Source: UBA1367 sp040268355 (lineage in GTDB: Bacteria; Actinomycetota; Coriobacteriia; Coriobacteriales; Atopobiaceae). Taken from it: a stretch of DNA of 56,687 nucleotides. The position numbers and the translations under genes are program-made. How positions within the stretch are numbered: the first letter of the stretch is position 1; each line of letters starts with the position of its first letter. The stretch is from positions 1 to 56,687 of the forward strand of contig JAWRIT010000150.1 of NCBI GenBank assembly GCA_040268355.1, written 5' to 3'. This document shows, in pieces, positions 33,773 through 41,134 of this stretch. The notes beneath the pieces were generated by a model, which saw nothing but the letters and a program-made list of their open reading frames with translations, ran no database searches and was not told the origin of the DNA.

Positions 33773-34525
33773 ATGCCAAAGGTAGTCCAGACCGCAGGAC
33801 GCGAGAGCCTGGGAGAGTTCGCCCCCGACTTCGCCCGCTACAACGACGACGTCCTGTTTGGCGAGGTGTGGAGCGACGACACGCTCGACCTCAAGACGCG
33901 CTCGATCATCACCGTCGTCACCTTCATGGGGCGCGGCCTCATGGACTCCTCGCTCAGGTACCACCTCGCCAACGCGAAGCGGCACGGCGTCACCAGGGCC
34001 GAGATCGCGGCCGTCATCACCCATGCCGGCTTCTACACCGGCTGGCCCACCGCTTGGGCGGCGTTCAACATGGCCAAGGAGGTCTGGGCCGACGAGGAGT
34101 CCTACGAGGACGCGAAGGCGGCCCATGCGGCGCAGATGCCGTTCCCCATCGGTGACATCAACCCGGTCAACCAGTACTTCACGGGCGACAGCTACCTCGC
34201 GCCGGTCTCCGACGAGCAGGTGACCCTCTTCAACGTGACCTTCGAGCCGGGCTGTCGCAACTTCTGGCACGTGCACCGGGCAAGCGCGGGCGGCGGGCAG
34301 GTGCTGATCGGAGTGGCCGGTCGCGGCTGGTACCAGGAGTGGGGCAAGCCGGCGCAGCAGATCCTCCCCGGGACCGTGATCAACATCCCCGCCAACGTGA
34401 AGCACTGGCACGGCGCGGCCAAGGATAGCTGGTTCAGCCATCTTGCGGTGGAGGTCGCGGGCGAGGAGGCTAGCAACGAGTGGCTCGAGCCGGTGAGTGA
34501 CGAGCAATACTTGGGCGTGGAGTAG
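33773..34525 (+). CDS. Carboxymuconolactone-decarboxylase/cupin fusion protein
   Basis: Protein of 250 aa joining two small domains. Residues 15-105 resemble the CMD/AhpD-like helical domain (TRSIITVVTFMGRGLMDSSL, then EIAAVITHAGFYTGWPTAW), without the CxxC of peroxidase-type members. Residues 140-240 are a cupin with metal-binding residues in NFWHVHRASAGGGQVLIG and PANVKHWHGA. Such fusions are often annotated as decarboxylase-like, and many are of unknown function. The ATG at 33773 follows AAGGAG and a clear promoter at 33691-33719, so it is transcribed alone or with the rhamnose genes after it. A link to uronate or rhamnose metabolism is inferred from position only. Confidence 0.85.
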   Translation: MPKVVQTAGRESLGEFAPDFARYNDDVLFGEVWSDDTLDLKTRSIITVVTFMGRGLMDSSLRYHLANAKRHGVTRAEIAAVITHAGFYTGWPTAWAAFNMAKEVWADEESYEDAKAAHAAQMPFPIGDINPVNQYFTGDSYLAPVSDEQVTLFNVTFEPGCRNFWHVHRASAGGGQVLIGVAGRGWYQEWGKPAQQILPGTVINIPANVKHWHGAAKDSWFSHLAVEVAGEEASNEWLEPVSDEQYLGVE

Positions 34526-34578
34526 CGAGCTCGCCGCTCGGGCGACTGACGTTGGTTGCAGAAGATGAAATTCGTTTT

Positions 34579-34626
34579 CTGAATCATTCAGACTATCTGG
34601 AAATAAATCACCTTCTCTGCTATAGT
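34579..34626 (+). promoter_or_regulatory. Promoter and palindromic operator of the rhamnose operon
   Basis: CTGAATCATTCAG (34579-34591) is a perfect 13-bp palindrome. Downstream are TGGAAA (34598-34603) and TATAGT (34621-34626), spaced by 17 bp. The rhaB start is at 34668. The palindrome would suit a rhamnose-responsive regulator acting next to the -35. Confidence 0.6.
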
Positions 34627-34667
34627 CTTGGCAACGGATGCCAGCGTCGGTTGGGCGGGGGAGCGGC

Positions 34668-36137
34668 ATGGTGGATCTCACCAACACGAAGTGCTTTGCC
34701 TCGGTGGACATTGGGGCGTCGAGCGGGCGCGTGCTGCTCGGGTGGCTGGATGGCGACCAGATGCGCCTCGAGGAGGCCCATCGCTTCGCGAACGGCCAGC
34801 GCCGCGTGGGCGGCCACGACTGCTGGGACGTGGAGGCCCTTGCTGACGAGGTCATCTGTGGGCTTGCGGCGTGCAAGGAGAAGGCCGGAGCCACTCCCGT
34901 CTCCATCGGCATCGACACCTGGGGCGTCGACTACGTGCTGCTCGACGGCGAGGGAGCCATCGTGGGTGACACGGTGGCGTATCGCGACGAGCGTACCAAC
35001 GGCGTGCCCGAGCAGGTGGACACGCTCATCGCGCCCGAGGAGCTCTATGCGCGCACGGGCATCCAGCGCACCTCATTCAATACCATCTACCAGCTGTTCG
35101 CCCACAAGGCGGAACATCCGGAGGACTTCGAGCGCGCCGAGCGGCTGCTGCTCATCCCCGACTACCTCAATTGGCGCCTCACCGGCGTCGCGGCCAACGA
35201 GTACACCAACGCGAGCACCACGGGTCTGCTCGACGCGCGTTCCTGCGACTGGGACCACGACCTGCTCGAGCTCTTGGGCGTGCCAGCGCACCTGTTCGAG
35301 AAGCCCGTGATGCCGGGTGCCATGCTTGGCCCCCTCACGCCGGAGGTCGCTGCGCGCGTGGGATACGAGTCCGAGGTCGTGCTGGTGGCAAGCCACGACA
35401 CGGGATCGGCCTACCTCGCCGTCCCTGCCCGCGACGACAACGCCGTCTACATCAGCTCCGGCACCTGGAGCCTCATCGGCGTGGAGCTGCCCGAGCCGGT
35501 GACGACCACCCTGGGCTTTGCCCAGAACTTCACCAACGAGGGCGGCTACCAGCGTCGTTACCGGTTCCTTCGCAACATCATGGGCCTCTGGATGAGCCAG
35601 TGCGTGCGCCGCGAGCTCAATGGCGTGAACTACGTGGAGGGCAAGACGTCCAACGTGTCGCTCGTCGACCACGAGGTCAGCTTTGGCGAGATGGTGCAGA
35701 TGGCGCGCGACGCCGAGGACTTCTCGGCGCAGGTGGACGTGGACGACGCGCGCTTCCTCGCGCCGGAGTCGATGATCGACGAGATCGTGGCCGCCTGCGA
35801 GGAGGCCGGCGAGCCCGTCCCGCACACCATCGGCGAGGTCCTGCGCGTCATCTACCTCAGCCTGGCCGAGGACTACGCCCGCGCGATCAGGGGGCTTGCG
35901 GCCATCACGGGCAAGACCTACACCTCCATCAACATCGTGGGCGGCGGCAGCCAGGACGGCTACCTCAACGAGCTCACGGCCACGGCCTGTGGGCTGCCCG
36001 TGTTCGCCGGCCCCACCGAGGGGACCTGCCTGGGCAACCTCATGGTGCAGATGATCGCCGCAGGGGACTTCACCGGGATCCAGGACGCGCGCGACTGCAT
36101 CGCACGCTCCTTCGACGTGCGGCGCTATGACGCGTGA
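34668..36137 (+). CDS. rhaB: Rhamnulokinase
   Basis: FGGY-family sugar kinase of 489 aa that phosphorylates L-rhamnulose at O1. It has the first ATPase motif VDIGASSGRVLLG, the rhamnulokinase-type IGIDTWGVDYVLLD, YRDERTNG, the ASHDTGSAYLAVP segment and the C-terminal NIVGGGSQDGYLN nucleotide-binding motif. The ATG at 34668 has GGGGGAG upstream; an upstream in-frame ATG at 34638 does not match the family. It is the first gene of a rha operon: an isomerase follows after 87 nt, then RhaD. Confidence 0.95.
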   Translation: MVDLTNTKCFASVDIGASSGRVLLGWLDGDQMRLEEAHRFANGQRRVGGHDCWDVEALADEVICGLAACKEKAGATPVSIGIDTWGVDYVLLDGEGAIVGDTVAYRDERTNGVPEQVDTLIAPEELYARTGIQRTSFNTIYQLFAHKAEHPEDFERAERLLLIPDYLNWRLTGVAANEYTNASTTGLLDARSCDWDHDLLELLGVPAHLFEKPVMPGAMLGPLTPEVAARVGYESEVVLVASHDTGSAYLAVPARDDNAVYISSGTWSLIGVELPEPVTTTLGFAQNFTNEGGYQRRYRFLRNIMGLWMSQCVRRELNGVNYVEGKTSNVSLVDHEVSFGEMVQMARDAEDFSAQVDVDDARFLAPESMIDEIVAACEEAGEPVPHTIGEVLRVIYLSLAEDYARAIRGLAAITGKTYTSINIVGGGSQDGYLNELTATACGLPVFAGPTEGTCLGNLMVQMIAAGDFTGIQDARDCIARSFDVRRYDA

Positions 36138-36224
36138 TGCGACGTGCGGCCGCGTGCGTCGTCGTGGCAGGGTGACACCCACAGGACTGACACACGTTTG
36201 GGAAGTTTGGGAAGGGAGACCAAC

Positions 36225-37646
36225 ATGCTCGTAGAGACCAAGGCCAGGGTGGGCGTCTTCTCCATCGCGCTTCAGGCGTACCTGCCTCAGTTCCCCGAGC
36301 TCGTGCCCGAGTTCGAGGCCCAGTACGCGAGCTTCAAGGCCACGCTGCCCGACACGGTGGAGCTGGTTGACGGTGGCCTGGTGACCACCAAGGAGGCCGC
36401 TTCCGCCGCGGGCGACGCATTCCGCGCCGCTGACGTCGACCTGGTCATCCTGCAGCTGCTCACCTACTGCACCTCCTACAACATGCTGCCGGCCGTGCGC
36501 GACCTCGACGTTCCGGTGGTCGTGGTGAACCTCCAGAAGGTCCGCTGCCTCGACTTCGAGACCGCAGGCACGTCCGAGTGGCTGGGCCTGGGGTATGCCG
36601 GTGGCGCCGTCGGCGAGATGGTGGCCGACCTCAACCGCGCGGGCAAGCGCCACGCGGTCATCACCGGTGTCGTGGAGGGAGGAGACCCTGCCGCGCAGAC
36701 CGAGATCGAGGACTGGTGTCGCGCCGCTCAGGTGCGCCGTCGCTTCCGTGACACTAACATCGGCCAGATCGGCCGACCCTATCCCGGCATGATGGATCTC
36801 TACATCGACGAGACCAACCTCTATCACCGTATGGGCGTCTACACCAAGCAGTTCGACTGGGAGCGGATGTGGGCCATTGCCGACGACGTGAACGACGAGG
36901 CGACCATCGCCTCCAAGGTGGCCGACATCCACGACACCTTCGACATCCTCGGTGACTACGACGAGGCCGACATCCACGAGATGGCGCGCTACGTCGTCGC
37001 CTTCGAGCGGTGGGTGAAAGACGAGCAGCTGGGCCTTGTCGCCAGCCACTACGACGGTCTTGCCCAGGGCGTCGCCGGCAAGCTCGACTCCATGCTCATC
37101 CCCGCGTTCTCCATGCTCATCAAGCAGGGCACCGCCTGTGCCGTCGAGGGAGACATGAAGGTGGCCATGGGCATGAGCATCTGCAAGCTCGTCAGCGGTG
37201 CCTGCCAGCTCTCCGAGTTCTACACCTTCGACTTCGATGACGACGTGGTGCTCATCGGCCACTCCGGCTCCGGCGACGCGGACTTCTCCACGGCGCGCAA
37301 GGCCACGATGGAGATCGTGCCAGTGTTCCACGGAAAGACCGGCGGCGGCTTCCTCACGCGCTTCTATCCCAAGGCGGGCCCCATCACCTACCTGGCCATC
37401 ACGCAGGACGCCGACGGGCGCTTCAAGTTCGTGGTGAGCGAGGGCGTGATCGAGGACGGGCCCACGCTGCAAAACGGGGACACTACCTTCCGCACGCGCT
37501 TCTCCATTGGCGCGCGCGAGTGGAACAACCGCTGGTGCGAGTGCGGCCCCACCCACCACTTCGCGGCCGCACAGGGCAGCTGGACGTCCACGATCGAGAA
37601 GGTCGCGAAGATCCTGAACGTGCCCGTCGAGATCGTGTGCCGATAG
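36225..37646 (+). CDS. AraA/FucI-fold sugar isomerase, probable functional L-rhamnose isomerase
   Basis: Protein of 473 aa of the arabinose/fucose-isomerase superfamily. It has an N-terminal domain GVFSIALQAYLPQFPELV, a DLVILQLLTYCTSYNMLPAV strand region split by turns, and the active-site region with TACAVEGDMKVA and LIGHSGSGD, which hold the metal-binding Glu and His. A late CGPTHHFA supplies another His. It is not the classical RhaA family. Its place between rhaB and rhaD, where RhaA is expected, suggests it converts L-rhamnose to L-rhamnulose; an L-arabinose or L-fucose isomerase role is the alternative. The ATG at 36225 follows GAAGGGAG. Confidence 0.82.
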   Translation: MLVETKARVGVFSIALQAYLPQFPELVPEFEAQYASFKATLPDTVELVDGGLVTTKEAASAAGDAFRAADVDLVILQLLTYCTSYNMLPAVRDLDVPVVVVNLQKVRCLDFETAGTSEWLGLGYAGGAVGEMVADLNRAGKRHAVITGVVEGGDPAAQTEIEDWCRAAQVRRRFRDTNIGQIGRPYPGMMDLYIDETNLYHRMGVYTKQFDWERMWAIADDVNDEATIASKVADIHDTFDILGDYDEADIHEMARYVVAFERWVKDEQLGLVASHYDGLAQGVAGKLDSMLIPAFSMLIKQGTACAVEGDMKVAMGMSICKLVSGACQLSEFYTFDFDDDVVLIGHSGSGDADFSTARKATMEIVPVFHGKTGGGFLTRFYPKAGPITYLAITQDADGRFKFVVSEGVIEDGPTLQNGDTTFRTRFSIGAREWNNRWCECGPTHHFAAAQGSWTSTIEKVAKILNVPVEIVCR

Positions 37647-37665
37647 GAGAGGGAGATGGCGTGCC

Positions 37666-37737
37666 GACGGGCGAGGCGCACGTTCCGACACGCAAGACCC
37701 GCGCGCTGACAGGCGAGGCGCACGTTCTGACGCGCAA
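37666..37737 (+). repeat. Two-copy 30-bp direct repeat in the gap before rhaD
   Basis: Two 30-bp units (37666-37695 and 37708-37737) share GGCGAGGCGCACGTTC and differ at three positions; the period is 42 bp. They occupy most of the 123-bp gap between the isomerase and rhaD genes. Part of an earlier, shorter unit may precede them. Confidence 0.7.
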
Positions 37738-37769
37738 ACCGCAGACACCTGCTGCAGAAGGAGACACGT

Positions 37770-38600
37770 ATGGCAATCGAGGAGCTTGAGTTCGTCAAAG
37801 GGTTCACCCGTCTGTGCGACGACGGCTGGCTGCAGGGCTGGCACGAGCGCAACGGTGGCAACCTCACCTATCGCATGACCGAGGAGGACGTGGCGGCGGC
37901 CCGGCCCAACTTCGACGAGTCACGCGCGTGGGTGCCCATGGGCGTGCAGGCGGACAACCTGCGCGGCGCGCACTTCCTCACCACCGGCTCTGGCAAGTAC
38001 ATGCGCAACGTGGCCAGCGACCCTGCGCACAACATCGGCATCGTCGAGATCAACGAGGCCGGCGATTCCTGGCGCGTCGTGTGGGGCCTCGCCGGGGGCG
38101 CACGGCCCACGAGCGAGTTTCCCAGCCACTTCATGAACCACTCCGTGGCCGCCGCGCGCACGAACGGCGCGAACCGCGTGATCTACCACGCCCACACGCC
38201 CGGCGTCATCGCGATGAGCTTTGTGGTGCCGCTCACCGACCGCGCGTTCTCCCGCAAGCTCTGGAAGATGATGACCGAGTGTGTCGTCGTGTTTCCGCAG
38301 GGTGTGGGCGTGGTGCCCTGGATGGTGCCGGGAGGCCCTGCCATCGCCGAGGCGAGCTCCGAGCTCATGAGGACCTACGACACCATCGTCTGGGCGCACC
38401 ATGGCCTCTTTGCCGCCGGTCCTGACTTTGACACTACCTTCGGCCTCATGCACACGGTGGACAAGGCGGCCCAGCTCTACCTCTCCGCACGTGCGGCCAA
38501 CGGCGGCTCTGACGAGTTTTTGAACGAGATCTCGGACCAGGGCCTGCGCGACACCTGTCGCGACTTCAACATTCAGATCAACGAGGCGTTCGTGGACTGA
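37770..38600 (+). CDS. rhaD: Rhamnulose-1-phosphate aldolase
   Basis: Zinc-dependent class II aldolase of 276 aa (RhaD/FucA/AraD family) that cleaves L-rhamnulose 1-phosphate to dihydroxyacetone phosphate and L-lactaldehyde. It has the RhaD-type start FVKGFTRLCDDGWLQGWHER followed by NGGNLTYR, the phosphate-binding TTGSGKYMRNV, and zinc ligands in VIYHAHTPG and TIVWAHHGLF. The start at 37770 has AGAAGGAGA upstream. It is the third gene of the rha operon. Lactaldehyde disposal is not clearly encoded here, although the aldo/keto reductase at 5929 could contribute. Confidence 0.95.
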   Translation: MAIEELEFVKGFTRLCDDGWLQGWHERNGGNLTYRMTEEDVAAARPNFDESRAWVPMGVQADNLRGAHFLTTGSGKYMRNVASDPAHNIGIVEINEAGDSWRVVWGLAGGARPTSEFPSHFMNHSVAAARTNGANRVIYHAHTPGVIAMSFVVPLTDRAFSRKLWKMMTECVVVFPQGVGVVPWMVPGGPAIAEASSELMRTYDTIVWAHHGLFAAGPDFDTTFGLMHTVDKAAQLYLSARAANGGSDEFLNEISDQGLRDTCRDFNIQINEAFVD

Positions 38601-38629
38601 GGACACGACGGTTCGAGGGGGGAGGCGTC

Positions 38630-40219
38630 ATGAAGGTCCTCGATTTTAGGGGCGGCAGCTGCGAGGGTGTTGTCGAGCGCACATACCCCGAGGCGGCCAG
38701 GGGTTGGCACGAGGGGATCTACCTACGAAGGAACGTCGTGGAGAAGTCCTGCGCGCCCGCCGGCCCGCAGGGCCTTGCCCTCTGGGGGCGCTGCGTGGTC
38801 GAAGAGTCCGAGGCGCTTGGCGGGGACCCCAACACCATCTCGCGCGACACCTACTACGAGGGCATGGTCGTGCGCATCCCGTGCCGCGCCTGCACCATGC
38901 GCATCCGAGCCCAGGTGAGGGGCCTGGACAGAGACCAGACGCTCCTTCTGGTCGTGGGGGAGGAGGAGCGTGCGCGTTTTACGCTGTCCCGCGAAGCGAC
39001 CAGAACCCTCGAACTCTGCGTCACCCTTACCGAGCGTCAGGTGGAGCTGTGCGTTGTCCCTGCCGAGAGATGTGAGGGCGGGACCGAAGCCTCCTGCGAG
39101 CTGCTGCTTGAGACGCTGTCTTGGGAGTCCGTGGAGTATGAGCCCGCCCCCGAGCCCCGGGTGTTCATCGCAGGCGACTCGACGGTGCAGACCTACTTCG
39201 ACGACGAGCGTCCGCAGGCAGGGTGGGGCGAGCGACTCTGCTGGTACCTCCACGAGGGGCACCACACGCGCGTGTCCCATGATGACGCGAGTGAGACCTG
39301 GCAGGCCAGGACCTATGTCGGGCGCGGCCCCACGATCTTCAACCGTTCGCTCGGCGGCAGGAGCATGCGCTCGTACCTCTCCGAGCATCGTTGGTCACGG
39401 CTGCTTGCGGACGTGCGGCCGAAAGATGCGGTCGTCATCCAGTTCGGTCTGAACGAGGAGTCCGCGACCCGTCCCATGCGCCATGTGCCGCCGGACGAGT
39501 ACGCCACATGGCTCGGACGTTATGCGGACTGCGTGCTCGATCGCCAGGCGACGCCGGTGTTCGTCTCGGCGCCGCCGCTGTGGACGAAGGCATGCGATCC
39601 AAAGGAGCGCATCGCCTTCGACGAATACGCGGACGTCCTGCGCAGCTTCGTGACTGAGCGCGGCCTTCCCTTCATCGATCTCGGGGCGCAGGCCCTCGCG
39701 TATGTGCGCTCCCTGCCTGAGTGCCACCGCGATGTGCCATACCTGCGAATCGGACCCTTCCAATACACGAGCCACCCAACCGGGACAAAGGATGTGGTGC
39801 ACATGAGCACCACAGGCGCTCATGTGTATGCTGGCATGGTGGCACGAGGCCTTGCCGAGATACTGTCTTGGGTGCGTCTTGTTGACGGTTGCGAGGAGGA
39901 GCCGGGTGCCCCGAACGCCGTCCGTGCCCTCACGGCCATGGCGGGCAGAGCGCCTGTCGGTCGTACGGTCGACCTGCGGTGGAAGGAGCCGGTCGGTGGC
40001 GCCGACTATTACCTGGTGGAGAAGGCCAACGCACTGACCGGTCGCATCTACGCGCAGACGCCCACGCTCAAGACCTCTTATCTGGACACGACGCTTCCTG
40101 GACAGAGCGAGCGGGTGCGGTATCGGGTCTACGCCTGCAGGAGGGGGTTCATCTCGGAGCCTGTTGCCGTGCGCGTGAGCCTGGTGCGCGATGATGACGT
40201 CTGCCGAGACTTGGGCTGA
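38630..40219 (+). CDS. SGNH-hydrolase acetylesterase (rhamnogalacturonan acetylesterase-like) with C-terminal FnIII-like domain
   Basis: Esterase of 529 aa without a signal peptide, so it should act on imported oligosaccharides. Residues 1-170 are a beta-rich N-domain. The SGNH core follows: GDS block FIAGDSTVQTYF (Ser184), the glycine block RSLGGRSMRSYL, block III QFGLNEES (Asn275), and the C-terminal DVVHMS with Asp388 and His391. Block III reads GLNE rather than the common GHND, a mild variation. Residues 430-525 look like a fibronectin-III-like domain (VDLRWKEPVGGADYYLVEK). It starts with ATG after GGGGGGAGG, 29 nt after rhaD, and fits deacetylation of rhamnogalacturonan I. Confidence 0.85.
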   Translation: MKVLDFRGGSCEGVVERTYPEAARGWHEGIYLRRNVVEKSCAPAGPQGLALWGRCVVEESEALGGDPNTISRDTYYEGMVVRIPCRACTMRIRAQVRGLDRDQTLLLVVGEEERARFTLSREATRTLELCVTLTERQVELCVVPAERCEGGTEASCELLLETLSWESVEYEPAPEPRVFIAGDSTVQTYFDDERPQAGWGERLCWYLHEGHHTRVSHDDASETWQARTYVGRGPTIFNRSLGGRSMRSYLSEHRWSRLLADVRPKDAVVIQFGLNEESATRPMRHVPPDEYATWLGRYADCVLDRQATPVFVSAPPLWTKACDPKERIAFDEYADVLRSFVTERGLPFIDLGAQALAYVRSLPECHRDVPYLRIGPFQYTSHPTGTKDVVHMSTTGAHVYAGMVARGLAEILSWVRLVDGCEEEPGAPNAVRALTAMAGRAPVGRTVDLRWKEPVGGADYYLVEKANALTGRIYAQTPTLKTSYLDTTLPGQSERVRYRVYACRRGFISEPVAVRVSLVRDDDVCRDLG

Positions 40220-40222
40220 GGC

Positions 40223-40732
40223 CTAGGTCGTCTCGCTGGCGAGGAGCTTCGCAAGGCGTCGCACCGCATCAGAGCCCGCCTCCTCGGCGCCAATCTCGTC
40301 CACGATGCAGGTCACCGGCAAGCCTACTCTGCGTGAGAAGACCGCCTCGTCCTCCTTGGGGTCGCAGATGACAAGGCCGTCGATCTGGTGTGACGCGATC
40401 GCCGCCGCCGCGGCCTGCATCCCGCCCGATCCGTCGACGAACAGTGCCACATATCCCCACTTCGTGGCAGCGTCCACGATCGCCTGCATGAGGCCAGACG
40501 CCGGCGATGCGAACCCGTCGATCACGATTCCCAGCGTGCCCGTACGCTGCGACTTCAGACCGCGCGCGAGCGCGTTCGGGCGGTAGTGCGTCTTGCGAAT
40601 GGCAAGTTCGATGCGCTTTTGCGCGGAGGCGCTCAGCAGGTCCTTTCGCCCGTTGATGTAACGCGAGACCGTGGTCTTGGACACGCCGGCCGCCTGGGCG
40701 ACATCGCCTATCGTCGATTGCTTCCGGGGCAT
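40223..40732 (-). CDS. Truncated LacI-family regulator
   Basis: Protein of 169 aa with an intact LacI DNA-binding domain (TIGDVAQAAGVSKTTVSRYI, hinge RPNALARGLKSQRTGTLGIV). Only the first part of the effector domain follows, ending at LAKLLASETT. Complete LacI proteins are about 330-345 aa, so roughly the C-terminal half is missing. The gene has its own AAGGAG ribosome site and its end lies 3 bp from the end of the convergent esterase gene. I see no downstream in-frame remainder. It may be a decaying gene or a short DNA-binding competitor. The LacI-type site at 40995-41013 lies upstream of it and of the divergent PL4 gene. Confidence 0.75.
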   Translation of the reverse strand: MPRKQSTIGDVAQAAGVSKTTVSRYINGRKDLLSASAQKRIELAIRKTHYRPNALARGLKSQRTGTLGIVIDGFASPASGLMQAIVDAATKWGYVALFVDGSGGMQAAAAAIASHQIDGLVICDPKEDEAVFSRRVGLPVTCIVDEIGAEEAGSDAVRRLAKLLASETT

Positions 40733-40934
40733 GTCCTCGCTCCTTGGTGGGTCGGTGATGGTGCCGAGCTGCGACTGCCGTGCGGCGCGCCCAGCCCCCC
40801 CCTGCGGCAAAACCGGTACGAAGACAAGTTTACTCGCATGTACCACCTCGTGTGCCTTGCTGCGCCGCTGCGCGCATGCTCTGCCTCGTATGGCCTGCGA
40901 CGCCGTCGAGGCACAATGGCGCTCCGCCACCCCG

Positions 40935-40994
40935 CTGTCGCCGCCCCGCCGCTGCCGCCGGTACCCCACTGTCGCCGCCCCGCCGCTGCCGCCG
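40935..40994 (+). repeat. Tandem GC-rich 26-bp repeat
   Basis: An identical 26-bp unit beginning CTGTCGCCGCCCCGCC occurs at 40935-40960 and 40969-40994, period 34. It ends exactly where the LacI-type operator begins. Confidence 0.8.
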
Positions 40995-41013
40995 TTTGAA
41001 ACCGATTCCATTT
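40995..41013. promoter_or_regulatory. LacI-type operator upstream of the pectin operon
   Basis: TTTGAAACCGATTCCATTT; its core TGAAACCGATTCCA is an imperfect palindrome centred on CG, as in LacI/CcpA-type sites. The same 19-mer with a single difference occurs at 46499-46517 before the LacI gene and GPH transporter. Confidence 0.75.
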
Positions 41014-41134
41014 GTCCCGGTCGCCGAGGCGCTCGCGTCTGCGGGAATGTTCGGCCGGCGCGCGTGCGCGTTTCTATAGTGGAGGGCAAGCACGACGATG
41101 GCCTCACCAACCCCTCACGAGAAAGCGGGCATCC

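Larger units (their letters stand above)
40733..41134. other. Divergent intergenic region between the truncated LacI gene and PL4
   Basis: 402 bp without a supported gene. It contains a tandem GC-rich repeat (40935-40994) and the LacI-type operator at 40995-41013. A TCTATAGTGG stretch near 41073-41082 gives a TATAGT -10-like hexamer about 55 bp before the PL4 start. Confidence 0.55.

Noticed and set aside
37666..37737. Possible CRISPR-like repeats
   Set aside because: Only two units in tandem with a 12-bp gap, no spacers of proper size and no cas genes.
35073..37844. 923-codon minus-strand open frame
   Set aside because: Antisense to rhaB and the isomerase gene, with the composition of a frame shadow.
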